Shown here: in pieces, positions 1-12,034 of the stretch
Position numbering within the stretch: the stretch's first letter is position 1
Layout: the number at the start of each line of letters is the position of its first letter
NCBI GenBank assembly: GCA_007644065.1
Contig: VJWN01000032.1
Span: forward strand, 124,001 to 188,000
Origin: Margaritispora aquatica
Lineage: Eukaryota; Ascomycota; Leotiomycetes; Helotiales; Discinellaceae
Direction of reading: 5' to 3'
DNA: 64,000 nucleotides
The notes under the pieces: generated by a model
What the model was told of the DNA's origin: nothing
Databases searched by the model: none
Seen by the model: only the letters and a program-made list of their open reading frames with translations
Position numbers and translations under genes: made by a program

Positions 1-1612
1 TTGAAGTCGAGAGAGACTCGCTATCAGCGAACGGCCGAACAAGGGGACAAGCAAGAAAGATGGCTGTAGTGTGGGCTTAAGGAGCACTACTGCATTATAG
101 AGGTGGCTATGGTATGGTATGATATACTCGATTGTCACATATAGTGAGCGAGGGAAGAAAACGATAAAATGGTATGCTATTAGCGCATCGCGACGAGGGC
201 ACAGCGAAGCCAGGTAAAGGTAAATGGGGTTCGCCATCAAGTGAAGTGAAGTGAACCGAGGAATGGCACTTACTACCAATCAATCAACATGGTACCATAT
301 GTGACAAGTCCATTGTTAGTTGATATCAGGGAGGGAAGAAAGAGGTAATAATAGCACACCAACCGTAATCGGAGGTACCCTATGTATGTATAATCGCATT
401 AAACAAATACGACGAAGAAGCGTGAAGAGTTCCAAGTGGTCACCAGCTGGTAGTGGTAGTGGTAGTGGTACCCAGACTTAATCACCATCCATCCATCCAA
501 ACACACAGGCACCGACAGACAACTCAATAAGCATACATACCTATCCCCTATTTATTTTCCGGCATCGCCAAAGCGGGCATGCAGGAAATCCCGCTTTAAC
601 ATTCATTCATTCATTCATTCGTTAGCTTTGGATGTTACTTACTTGGTTGGTGCCCCATCGTTAATCTTATCAGAGTCTAGTTTTCCAGAAGCTTACAGAA
701 GTATACACCGCACAGCACCGTACCGTGTATCCTAAAGTACGTACGTACGTATTTGAGGTACGGACGGGTCGCTCGGGTTGGTTGGGCGGCTCGGACTCGG
801 GCTCGGGCTCGGGCAAGGCAAGGCGAGGGTACCTGCGTGAGCCTTGATTGAGCCTCTTCGTTGGAGTTGCAGATAAGTTTAAATCCGCCCGCCCAATCAA
901 AAGAGGAGATCGCTTAGCTTTCCCTTTCTTCCCTTCCCTTCCCTTCCCATCCCTTCTAACCCCTTACCTCCTTACCTCCACATACCTTACTTCAGGCACG
1001 CTTCCCAAGCCGAGGTATTCCTGCGCATGTCTCGATATCCATCTTATCCACGCCCTATATCGAATTGAATTGCATTCAATTTAATTGAATTAGAAGGCGA
1101 GTTGGAAGGCGAGTTGGTACTGTTCTACTTCTCTGGACAACGTGAGGTAATTTATAAGGTAATCAATTGAGCATTAAATTCATCAGCAAGTGCTAGCGCA
1201 GTGGTCTTGCTTTGGTTCATGTTCCTGCTATTCGAGACTAGTGAAGTGAAGTGAAGTGATGACGAGAGAGAGAGAGAGAGATTTTCTTGATGGTGGTGAT
1301 GCGATGCGTGGCGTGGCGATGGGATAGGATGGGAGTTCTGTTTGAGGAAAAGGGGTGCGTACAATATGTGCATATATGGCGTGCGTGGTCCGGCCGGTGG
1401 CTTTTGATGGCCTTGGATTTCTTTCTTGGGCCAGTGAAAGAAATACTGTGGGATATCAAGCTGTTTTGTTTTGTTTTGTTTTGTTTTGAAAGCAGCTGCT
1501 TTTAACCTACTTGCCTCCTCCTCACATCACCATCATCTAGCTACATCGCCCCCACCACCTCCACCTCTACCTTTACCTCCACCAGCCTCTCCCTCCCTCG
1601 CTCACTCACGGC
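1..1612. other. Gene-free region with many simple repeats
   Basis: No open frame here resembles a protein. The stretch is full of short tandem repeats: GGTAGT units near 448-470, ATTC units at about 601-620, ACGT units near 738-750, GGGCTC units near 795-815, CCTTC units near 925-950, GA units near 1264-1280 and TTTTG units near 1462-1488. It lies downstream of the ACC deaminase gene and probably holds the promoter or 3' region of a gene outside the window. Confidence 0.7.
1264..1280. repeat. (GA)n microsatellite
   Basis: An uninterrupted run of alternating GA, preceded by GAAGT units (about 1240-1258) and followed by a TTTTG run at about 1462-1488. These are simple repeats with no coding signal. 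Confidence 0.8.
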
Positions 1613-3417
1613 TCAAAACAACTCCGAATAAGCATTCAGCGCCAACTGGCCTCCAAGATGCGCATACAGCACCTTACTCCCCGCGGGAATCCCACCCGTC
1701 TTCACAAGGTCCATCATCCCGGCCAGACTCTTGCCCTCGTATACTGGGTCCGTGATGAAACCCTCCGTTTCGGCGCCGAACCGCATCGCTGCTATGGTGC
1801 TGGGACCTGGAATGCCGTAGACGCCGTCGTGGTAGGATTCGTTTAGTCTATGGGAGGGGGAGAGGATGCGGTTAGTTTATGTTGATGCGGTGTTGGGTGG
1901 AGATTATGACCAAAATTGAAATCAACATCTCCAGCCAACCAACAGGGCAAGGAGAGAAAGGAAGAGGGGGAAAACGCACTCAATATCACCCTCCCCAATA
2001 TCACCCTCCTCCAACCCAATCTTCACCCCCGTAAACTTCGTAATCCGCAAAACCTGCTCCCGCGTCTCCGCCGGCTTCGCGGAAGCATCGATCCCAATGA
2101 CTCTCCTCTTGCGTCCGCCCATCTTCTCAAGCAGCTTAAACCCGGCCACCATGCCTGCCATGGTCGAACCGGTGACGGCGCACACGATGATCGTGTCGAA
2201 GAAAGTGGAGAGGGCGGTCTCCTGCGCAGCGACTTCGAAGGCCCACCGCGCGAAGCCGAGTCCGCCTAGGGGGTGGTCCGAGGCGCCGGCTGGGATGTCT
2301 GTGTGGATGTAAGAGGGGGTTTGGTTGTGTGTGTGTGGGTTGTTTGATGTGTTGGGGTAGTGGAGGATGGGGGGTGGGAGGGGAAGGGCATCGGGATGAA
2401 GTGCGTGTAAGTGGTGTCTGATGGCAAAGGGAAGGTGGGGAGAAAGAGAGGTAAAATGCGAGGAGGGAGTGGTATGTAAGAGAAGGAGAGGAAATTGAGA
2501 TTATTTCTCGCTTGCTGAACACTACTCTTGTCTACAACATACTGTTTGCTGGAGGAGAAGCGAGAAAGCATGATCTGGAGGCGATTGGAGTTGAATTGAA
2601 AATTGAATTTTCAGTGAAAGTGGAAACTCACAATAAGGCTTCCCTCCATCGGCAATGACTTCCTCGGTTAGGGCTTTGAGAGTCTCTTTGTGTCCGATGC
2701 CAAAGCTTGATGGGTCAAGACGGGGTGCAGCGCCCATGAGGCGTGAGAGTTGGATGTTGCCTACTTTGGCATAGCCGGGGCTGTGAATTCGTTAGTGTGG
2801 GAATCTCCTCCAGAAAAAAGGTGATAACATGAAGATGCAACTTCTAGTGAGGTCGAAGCTGCAGCGTGCTTTGTGATGAAAACTCAAGCTGTATTCATGA
2901 TGAAAGTCGGGATCACTTTTAAATTTCAGAAAAGAAATAAGGAAGACAAACTCTGTCCAGTCAACCCAGTGCTCTTGGACGAGCTTAGCCTATTTAGATA
3001 TCTAGTTAGCCTGTGAAGTGAAAAAATGCGGTATGATAATGAGGCAGGATCATGGGAGAAAATACCTTCAACCCTAGCTTTGCTGCTACTCCTGCCACTT
3101 GTCGCGTGTGATTTGATTGCACGCCTCCGATGGAGATGAGAGTGTCACATCCTTGCTCGAGAGCTTCTGGAACGAGGTATCTGTCACGAAAATTTAGTTT
3201 TTGATCACAAGGGGAGTGTGAATGGAAACACTAACTCAAGCTTCCTAGTCTTGTTCCCACCATACGCAATACCCGAATTACAATCCTCTCTCTTTGCCCA
3301 AATCTCGACCTTCCCACCCAAAGCCTCCGAGATCCTAGGCAGGTGATGAATAGGCGATGGACCAAACAGGAAGTCCGACTTGGGGATTGAGGCGAAAGGT
3401 TCAGGAAGTGAGACCAT
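1613..3417 (-). CDS. 1-aminocyclopropane-1-carboxylate (ACC) deaminase
   Basis: A PLP-dependent enzyme that would split ACC, the plant ethylene precursor, into 2-oxobutyrate and ammonia in the cytosol. I reconstruct six exons: 3417-3236, 3180-3066, 2989-2952, 2780-2632, 2298-1980 and 1847-1613. All junctions are GT-AG and in frame, giving 345 residues, the usual family length. The N-terminus carries [11 protein letters not shown] and GGNKTRKLE, with K56 the likely PLP lysine; QSNHTR around S83 follows. Y304-E305 in DPVYEGKS and L332 in AHLGG match the residues that mark true ACC deaminases rather than D-cysteine desulfhydrases. The 38-bp third exon is easily missed. The assignment to the family is firm; substrate preference is inferred from those residues. 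Confidence 0.93.
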
Positions 3418-4149
3418 TTTGACGAAGTGGTAAACTGTTTCGAGACTGTGGGAGGAAGAGAAATGCGTTTGAGAGTATGAATGAATAGGAGAACATGGAA
3501 AATATACTCATACTTGACCGATGATAACCTTTTTAAGCGCGTCCTTCCCCGTCGCGGGGAAGAGTGCTGCTGTGTTGCGCGAGATGCGGCAGAGCAGATC
3601 AGATGCCCACTCTTGAAAGTGGGTAAAGTCCGAAATCGGGAACTTTGAAGGAAGCCAAGGTGCTCTAAGTGAGGGACTTACCCTGGAACAATATCTCTTG
3701 GGGTTATTCTCATGGTTGGAGTGTTGCGAAGAGCATGTTTGATCATACTATAAGCGAGCTCATTGAGCTGTTCAGTCGAGGTTGATGCTCGGCAATGCCA
3801 AGGTATCACAGTCACGTGATGTCACATGCAGCTCGATGGATGGGGAAATTCGTGCAGTTTGAGGCTGAGGTATCTGCTGTGAACTCTAACCTCGCTCCAG
3901 TATTCTGGGCTGTCTTCTTCTATACTTCTCTGTTACACTCTGTATCACAGATTCTACTTGCTTCCTCGCAATCTGTAGTGAGTCAATTACGTGTATTGAT
4001 ATTTAGTTGACTCATAAAGTGCAGGAAGCTCCTAACCGCTGGTGCCTCAACGGCAAGGCTGTGGTCATCCGGATAATTCTAACCATAAGGGAACAGTTAA
4101 GGACAGAAGGACGAGAATATTCGAAGAATTGCGACTCTAGATCTCCAAA
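3418..4149. promoter_or_regulatory. Divergent intergenic region
   Basis: This 732-bp gap separates the 5' ends of the ACC deaminase (-) and the STAND-type gene (+), so it should contain both promoters. No specific site stands out and no protein is recognisable in it. Confidence 0.5.
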
Positions 4150-7121
4150 ATGGACCCATTAAGCATCACGCTCGCCATTGCGACGCTTCTCAAGACTTGC
4201 TATGCTATTGGCACTGGCCTGAAGGAAATTCGGGACGCAGCTGATTTTGCCAACACAAAAGTCAAAGCCTTGTTGAGCGAAGTGGAGAGCTTCGTTCAAG
4301 TCACGGAAATGATGAAGAACACCCTCGAGCAAGAAGAAATCCGGAACACCTTTTCTGTGACGGGACATATCGGCAACCATTGGAACAGCCTTGCAACTTC
4401 GCTACTTGATTGTCAGACGACACTACTTCAATTGAATGAAACGTTGGAGAAAGCTAATAAGACCGTACGATTACTGGACGAGACTCGCAGGCACTATCGC
4501 TTGAAAGCAGCTTCCGATGAAATCGCAGTGTACCAACAACAGATTAGGTCTTACAGAGAGACCTTGCAACTCTCCTTGCAAACAATCATCCTGTAAGTCG
4601 CCGTATCTGTTAGTGTCATCATACTAAGTAGCATATAGATGGAACCAAGTGACAAGTAAATCGTTGACAGATCAGGTTCTGCCAAACCTAGATGAGATCC
4701 ATCAAACCATCCGGAAAATCGCTTCTGATATTGATACTCGCATCGCTAGTCTTGAGAGCAGCATTGAAGCGAATCGAGATGTTCAACTCCGCTCACTGGG
4801 CAACTTGCGAAGCACTATTCAAACCGCAGCAACTGTTGTTTCTTCTACATCAACAGTCTTAGGTATCACTTCAGAGACCGACTCTCTCTTCTATTATGGG
4901 TCAGATTTCGGAGATTGTTTCCCTACGACCCAAAATGAGGTCATGCAGAGATGGGTCTCTTCTAACACGGTATACGAGTACGAGGCTGAATCCTCTCCAA
5001 GCAAAAGCATAGCTAAGGGAAAAGGAAAGGCTGGAGACGTACTTCAGGAGATTGACGGAGGAAGTGATGCTGAGCACACTGACTCAGATGACGAGCTTGA
5101 GATGGGAATGATACGCTCGCTTATTAGGAAAAGCGAAGTCATGCTCAACAACAATGATTTGAAAGAAGCGGAACGCCTCATCCAAATATGCTCCTCACGC
5201 CTGTCAACATTGACAATAGCAACCAAGCATATGGTAACTCTGGAGCATGCCGTTCATCTTACTTTGCGGTCCATCTACTACAGGTTCGAAAAATGGGAAA
5301 ATTTGAGCGTCGTCCTACTCGACAATATATCAAAGAATCGCATACCCAAGGGAACTATCATGGCGCTAGATGAGCTTGCGGGGCTCGCTTTTGCACTTTT
5401 CAAGCAGAATAAAAACATCGAAGCATTACTCTATGGGAGGAAAGCGTTCAGAGGGTTTCGGAAGTTGGGATCAACAGGTGCTAAGGGTAGCGAAGCGACC
5501 TTGAACTTGCTCATCAACATTTGCAGGGCAACTGGGGACGTTGACGATGCCGACTCATATGCGGCTTTATTATCTGAAATTGACGAGTCTGCTCAAATGA
5601 AGCCCGCCCAACAGACTGTTAGCAATTCTACTGATATAGCAGTATCTCGCCCAGATCTTTACAATCTTGGAACTCCTGATTCAACATTTGTTCAAACCTG
5701 GGGTCCTGGCCGAAAAATAACACAACGAGGATATAAGGAGAATCGATCGACAAATCAGGCTAGTGAAAGAGCTACTGAAAATGACGGTCTCCAGAATCGC
5801 AATCTTAGCGAGAATGAAAAGAAGCACAGACAAACATTTCAGAATCAGTCAGCTTTGGCACTGTCACTTGATGCTGTCACATTACATGAGAGAGATTTCA
5901 GAGACAGCAACTCAAATTTGAATACGGAAGCTGATGGCGGTAAGCCCCCAGCGACAATTGATTCATTGGCCTTGAAGCTTCCGGAATCGCTGGATGTGAT
6001 CGAGAGTCGTCATATCGAAAATATTAACGTTGAACACAAGAATGAAAGGAATATTTTCAATCAGAAGATAGACAGATCAACTAGCGTTCCCAAAGAAATT
6101 TGTGTCCAGAGTATCGACTCAGTAAGCCCCGACGAAGAGTCTCTGGGGTCTTTAGCAACTATTTCCCGAATGCGACAACCAATTGAGCCAGAAATGTCGG
6201 AGATCCGGCGATTGAAAGCGGAGGTATCTGAACTTGATTTTAGTTATTCAGGAAATCTGAACCTCAGAGGTAATGTTCTTGTGATAGGGGATCATCATTA
6301 CCTAGGCAGAGGATTGGTAGAGTACGTAATCTATCTTACACCTTCATTTATCACAGTTAGCTTACTGTGTTAGGGGACTGGGGAAAGTATTCAATGAGCG
6401 CTGGAGTCGAACCGAAGTATTAAAACATCCGATAGCGTATCTACTGAGGTTAACTGACATACGGATAGCACGGTATCATGGTGACAACTGTACGAAATGC
6501 CATAACTGGTGCGCAAATTCAGCTGTCGTGCTATGATCTAAGTGGAACGAAATTGAGGCTCAGTCAGATAGAAGCACAACTCGAAGTAACATTCGATATA
6601 ATTTTATTATGTTTCAAGCGATATCTGTTTCAAAGTTTCCAGAAGATTCATGGTTTTGTGAGTAATTCAGTTCAACGGAGCCGAAATATGCTGACAAATA
6701 ATATGAAGTATGAACAAATGGTGGAAGCTAACCCCTTGCCGACACAGGTCATTCTTGTAGAATTGACGGCTAGCTCGTTGTATACCCACATTTCTGAGCG
6801 TGAGAACGTGTCTGCTTCGATGGTAAGCCACATTATACGATCAAGTGGTTAGGAAGTTTGGACTAATGGTAGCAAAAGATCCGTCAGGTTGTCCGAGAGC
6901 ATGCCATATGGGGACACTATGAATATGATCCAGTGACACGTCGCGGTCTGAGAGATATATATTACTCTGCTGCCCGAGCAATAGCACACCAAGGGTCGAT
7001 GGACAAAAAAACAGAAGAGCAAGAAATGGCAAAGGTTCAAAAACAAAGAGTACAATCTGCAAAGGCACAAGATGCAGGCCCATCATTTAATCCTCTGGAC
7101 TTTTTTCGAAGATCGAAATAA
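4150..7121 (+). CDS. PigL_N/STAND N-terminal-domain protein with TPR-like middle
   Basis: The start MDPLSITLAIATLLKTCYAI and the following helical 140 residues resemble the fungal N-terminal domain found on STAND and azaphilone-cluster L proteins. Residues about 300-450 look like helical TPR-type repeats, followed by a polar, probably disordered stretch. The C-terminus is well ordered (QLSCYDLSGTKLRLSQIEAQ, then REHAIWGHYEYDPVTRRGLR) and ends in a basic tail. Clear introns are 4593-4638, 6322-6373, 6417-6468 and 6823-6878. Two more (6586-6642 and 6658-6708) are plausible but the frame is open without them, so the protein is about 885 to 920 residues. I see no Walker A motif, hence no NTPase domain. 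Role unknown; a signalling adaptor is only a guess. Confidence 0.75.
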
Positions 7122-8881
7122 AGTTATCCCAGCTAGCAGTCTAGGGATTATTTAAGTTTCATCTTTGATAGCGCAAGAGCTTGTTGATGAAGAAGAAGGG
7201 TGAGGCTCTTTCGCAGAGCTAAAGCACTAAAAGAATGGAGCCCAACCTGAAAATGCTGGCTGAATATTCCAATGCTGTGTATGGAGTGGCAAATACTGTA
7301 CCTATTTTGCTCGTCATCTATCTTGACGGAGAGTAGTGTGGCTCCCATCGTGACGAGGAGCATTGGTACTTGACGTTTTACTACTAACACGTCGTGCAGG
7401 TCGCTTTCCACTCTACGTCATGGTTGCGACACAGAAGGGCTTGCTACCATTGTTAATTAATGGACACTGTTGGATCTGGTGCCGAAGGAGAGGGGCATGG
7501 ATCAGGCTCCGATCAAACCACAGAATAATCCGTGCATAAGATGTCAACAAGGTCTATCAGTTAAGCATACTGAGAGCTTGGAATGTCACGAATAGTTTCA
7601 GCGAGGGCTCCTTGCGTTGCTGCTTATGTCTGATTTCAAGGGTTTTGACCACCCATATCAGATCAAAGAGATTTGGGATCATATTGGAAGCCTAGGCCAA
7701 AAGAGCAGCATAGAAAGAGAAGGCTTCAGACGGATATCGCCTCGTTCCAAATACAAGTAAGACCGAAATGAAAGATAACCGAAGTGGTCGAGTCTCCGAC
7801 TTCACAACGACCAGTGGCTCACCGAAGACTGTTCCAGTTGAAGTGACCGAATGTCCTTAACGCCGATGATTAGTTCAACAGCTGTTCTCTTACTTGTCTT
7901 TGGAGATATCTCACAGGGCCATTGGGGACCATTATAAAGAACTCTGCAACGTGGTCACGAAATATTCTACTAGTATGCTGTGGGTCATCACTCAGTAGCG
8001 CCGCCGCGATTACCCTTTTTGGACCAAGCAGGGGACTTCTCGTAAGCGAGGCGAGCATGGAGAAAAGAGTTCGATTCCAATGACCTAGGCTAGAATACGA
8101 GCGACAAGGAGCGGAGAGCGCAGATTCAACAAGATTTGATTCGTTGCATCGTAAGTGAAACTTTAAGTGGTCTGATGGGGGATGGAAGTGTGCGATCTGG
8201 ATACCGATGCACCTTCGATGGTGGCATTGCGACTACCCCATGTTGACGGGAACTCCTCTGGTTCGTGGATTTAGGCTCTAGATTACGAGGTACGTCTTAT
8301 GTAGAAGAAGATTTTGCTGCAAGAAAGCATTGCGTCTGGAAGGTTTGCTCTTGGTAATAGAACCTCTTAACTGCTATTCATCAAACCTAATAACTGGCCA
8401 GCCGTAATCCCATGTTTGTATTTCAAGGTCCTTCTAAGAGCAGATTCTTTTCAGAGATGAATATCCGCTGCCGTTGATTGTGGTAAAGGCCCTTCCCGGG
8501 CTGCTACTTTGGAGAAACATCGGGTGAACGGGGAGGAGGGATAGAGATTGTGCTTGTTCTAGATTCACAGATTCAAAATATGTTATTGAGGCTTCACGTA
8601 AAATAAGGCAGCAGTATCAAGTCCCCCGAATCGATTGGCTATCAGCCTGCAATTTGTACGAGGCGACCTTCTCTATTCGCATGATGGCCAATTAAGGATA
8701 AACGAACAGATCCCAATCACTATCAAAATTTTCCAGTGTCGTCAACCATTGGTTCCAAATACCTTACCAACCACGTTTCTCCGCCGATCTGATGACCCCT
8801 TTGAGACTCAGGGGCCGCATTACTCAATACGATTACCGAAATGATTCAGAACGGATCATTAGTAGGTCAGTGCCAGTATCT

Positions 8882-8893
8882 CGGACTCTTCCG
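8882..8893 (+). promoter_or_regulatory. CGG-N6-CCG candidate Zn2Cys6 binding site
   Basis: CGG and CCG half-sites separated by 6 bp lie about 290 bp upstream of the ATG of a Zn2Cys6 regulator. Inverted CGG triplets are the classic target of these factors, and a 6-bp spacer is that of Ppr1-type sites. Autoregulation is an inference; a site this short can occur by chance. Confidence 0.3.
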
Positions 8894-8906
8894 CGAGCCG
8901 ATTCAC

Positions 8907-8923
8907 TTCCACGCGTCGTGGAA
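8907..8923. repeat. 17-bp perfect inverted repeat upstream of Zn2Cys6 gene
   Basis: TTCCACG and CGTGGAA flank a CGT spacer, 14 bp downstream of the CGG-N6-CCG site. Perfect short palindromes in fungal promoters often bind dimeric regulators; no binding protein can be named. Confidence 0.4.
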
Positions 8924-9180
8924 ACAAGGATGAGACGAAACCCCACTGACAAATGCCGTCAATCTGAATAACGGCATTCCGATTTCAGGTACAACATCCG
9001 ACCAACTGTGCCACATCGAAAGTATTGGTGAGGTGATGTATCCTGCTGCTGGCCCCCAAATGTTCAAGTAGCAGCATTTGCTCTGAGCTAGAATTGCTAG
9101 AATAGAGATCCAGTCCCACTGATAGTGAAAGCTTCCCGGATTCCTCGAACGGACAAAGAAAAGTCTCTTTTAAATAATAA

Positions 9181-10867
9181 ATGGCTGCTGCGGTAGCATC
9201 GTCGCCATGCCACAGATGCAAGGTAAAAAAATCAAAGGTGAGCCGAGCTCGAGCACAGAATGGTGGGACTGCGACTGACTTTATACCTGCAGTGCGACAA
9301 AGTCATTCCATCTTGTCGACGATGCCTCAAATCGGGCGTCGTATGTCCCGGCTACCCAGATGTCGGAAGCACGATATTTCGGACGATGAACGATTACGCC
9401 GAGCAAAAAGTAAAAGCAAGACTGGTTCGTAGGACTCGGCTTGCAAGTGATGCCGCGAGCCCGATATTCCCTCTTTTGGAAAGACATGGCGAACATCCAC
9501 CACCAACGAAGAATTCACAACTCCAACCAGTTACTGTGCCACCATACTTGACGACCAATTGGCATGAGGTGGCTATCCCGAGGTTCATGGTAGATTACAT
9601 TTGGCCTTCGCATAAGGTGCCTGGTGGAAGTCTTAACTTCCTACCAGAGATCTTGAGAGAGCATCCAGAATGCCGGTTCCTGAGGAGTGCTATGCAGGCT
9701 GTGGCACTGATCAGCTTGGCGAACCAAAATAGACAGACTCATCTTCTCAGAGATGCCGAGTGTTGTTTCTTGGAAGCCATATCAGGGGTATCAAAAGCAC
9801 TGTTGGATATTAAACAAGCAAAGAGCGATACTGTAGTCGCGACGACTTTCTTATTCTCATTATACGCAGTAAGACAAACCAAGCTCATTTCTTGATGAGA
9901 CTAACGAAAATGAATCTAGATGCTTATTGATCAACCTGCCCATAAATACTGGAATGCAGAACATCATCGAGGAGCTTTCTCACTTCTTCGAATACGAGGA
10001 GACTCGCAGTTCTCCACACCAATGGCTCGAAATCTGTACAAAATGAATCATACCCAACTTGTAAGTGGTGCATGTTATATGCACTGTGCACAACTGACCT
10101 AGAAGTAGATGGTCACGTGTCTAGCAGCGCATATTCGACCCCCAATGGAGACATATGGGTGGCTTAAGATAATAGAGCAAGAGGAACCTCGAATAAGTAA
10201 CGAGCTATCCTGGTGCAAATTTCTCGCTGCGCAGTTCTGCGCCAATGTTCAGGATCTCTTTGATAGCCCTACAAAAGACGAGGAGTGGGTGCTGAACATG
10301 CTAAGTCAGATCAAAGAAGCTATGCTCATCGACGAACGATTACAATCCTGGATTGACAAGGAAACTACTGGTGTCTGGAGCCAGAAACAAGTGCGCTCGA
10401 GGGCTGGAAGCAACGAGAAAGGGCCCGTTTATGTGTATCACAACCTCATAGTTGGGTTCACGTGGAGCTATTACAGGGCGACTCGACTGCACATCAACGA
10501 AGTTTTGCGACACTGCATTAAGGTGCTTACACCGCATCTCTCATCAAAGGATTTCAGCATCAATCTGATCGAAATCGAACGGGAATCGACGAGGATAATT
10601 GCGGAATTAATTAGCGGCATCCGGGCGAGTGCTTCTTTCTGTCTGGGCGACATTGACTCGAATGGAAATGAGGGCAAGAGGAGGTTGCCTCTGTCGGGGA
10701 GGGCGATGATCTGGCCTTTATATAGAGCGATTAGATCTGCAGAAGAAGGGAGTGAAGACCACGTGTGGTTGATTGGAAAGTTGCAGTTCATCTCGGATGT
10801 GTTGGGACAGAAACTGGCAGGGAGATTGTTGGACCGGCCGAGGGTGTACTCTTGGGATATCCGATGA
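9181..10867 (+). CDS. Zn(II)2Cys6 fungal transcription factor
   Basis: A nuclear regulator of 510 residues. Four exons: 9181-9237, 9293-9868, 9920-10060 and 10109-10867, all joined in phase 0 with GT-AG borders. The first intron splits the zinc cluster right after KVKKSK. Spliced, the cluster is C10-X2-C13-X6-C20-X6-C27-X2-C30-X6-C37 followed by PGYP, the canonical CX2CX6CX6CX2CX6C binuclear form with basic residues suited to CGG triplets. The long helical remainder fits the fungal-specific transcription factor domain 2 group (PF11951 type), which is my inference from length and layout. No target genes can be read from the sequence; the ordinary neighbours do not form an obvious regulated cluster. 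Confidence 0.9.
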
Positions 10868-11259
10868 TTCGTGATATTATAAAATTAAAAAAACGAGATT
10901 GATGAGTAATGAATCACGTTCCTTGGTCATAATTAGCTTGCTGGTTTCCATGGCTCAAATACCAACAATAACTTGATGAGTGATAGTACATACGTCAATA
11001 TTGGACGGGCACATTGGGCATTACTTTCCTTGTCAACCATCAAGCTCAAAAACATGGAGATGAATATTCATGGGGAATTAGTCAAGGAACTATGACTTCC
11101 TCTCCTAAAAATTTATCGCATGACCTCCTTTGACATCTCAGCTATCCGATCTCCTCCTGAAATCTTTCTTGCACTGTCTTGACGTGCACATCCTGCAAGA
11201 AGCCATGCAATGTGTTTTGGAGCATTCAGTATCTATCAGCGTCAGAAACAAGCCTGCAC
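10868..11259. other. Convergent intergenic region
   Basis: A 392-bp AT-rich gap between the 3' ends of two convergent genes. Nothing but presumed 3' untranslated sequence is seen. Confidence 0.6.
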
Positions 11260-12034
11260 CTACTTTGCAAACAGTGCGGCCCAGTCTAACCATCCCACAC
11301 CACCAGTCCGAAGGTTCTTGACCTCAATAACATAGGATGTCTGTGGGGATCCTCTCAGTATTTCCACGTGGTCGCCAGCTTCAACATCTACATATCCTGC
11401 TGCCGAAAAGCTAGGCATTTGCCTCTTGACTACCAGTATTGTGCCTACTGTCTGGCCTTCCAAAGTACGAGGGTCATTTGCCAAAATTGGCTTGGACCTC
11501 TCTCGCTGCCGAGACTCGAGTGGTGAAACTCTTGGCGGGAAGCTTCCCAAACCAGCTAAAGCAAGACGATAGGCCTAAAAATCAGTTCATGAAACCCCAC
11601 GTCGAATGAAAATTTCTCACGTAAAACCCCTCCGGATCCTCAACTTCACACCTACAGTCTCCACCCGGACAGCAGCACTTCTCGCCAATCGTGAGCGGGA
11701 AGAAGATCTCCCACAGCACTGTCTGCGTGTTCTGAGTGCGGATATTCGTGGCATCGCAGTAATGGTTATAGTGTTTGGTGACGACGAGTAGATCTCCTAC
11801 TTCGGGCGAAGAGTCGTAGCTTCCGAGAGTTGGGGTGCGTTTTACCGCTAGGAGAGCACCGGGTTTCTGTCCGACTAAGGTTTTGGGGTCGCAGACAGGA
11901 TGTTCATCAGGAAGATCATCCATCTCGGTGCTGGGATTGTCCGCGGTTGTTGTGGAGGGAGTCATGAGAGTTCCAATATCCGAGTCTGTGGTGGAAGTGA
12001 CTGATGGGGCTGTGTTGATCTTGAGTCTATTCAT
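11260..12034 (-). CDS. Small protein with duplicated SH3-like module
   Basis: A 242-residue protein from two exons, 12034-11621 and 11574-11260, joined in phase 0 across a 46-bp intron. Two related modules are visible. The first starts at D49 (DPKTLVGQKPGALLAVKRTP) and the second at D172 (DPRTLEGQTVGTILVVKRQM). Each continues with a G-D-x-(L/V) turn (VGDLLVVTK, AGDHVEILR), a strand with N-(I/L)-RT, and a Trp strand (LWEIF, GWLDW). This beta-rich layout resembles SH3 folds, which is inference. The N-terminal 45 residues are Ser/Thr-rich and probably disordered. A Cys-rich insert (CCCPGGDCRC) closes module 1. No signal peptide is apparent. Function unknown. Confidence 0.75.

Larger units (their letters stand above)
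7122..9180. other. 2-kb intergenic region without recognisable gene
   Basis: Only short frames under 90 codons occur on either strand, none with recognisable motifs and none that splice together convincingly. The last 300 bases contain possible regulatory sites for the downstream Zn2Cys6 gene (listed separately). Confidence 0.6.
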
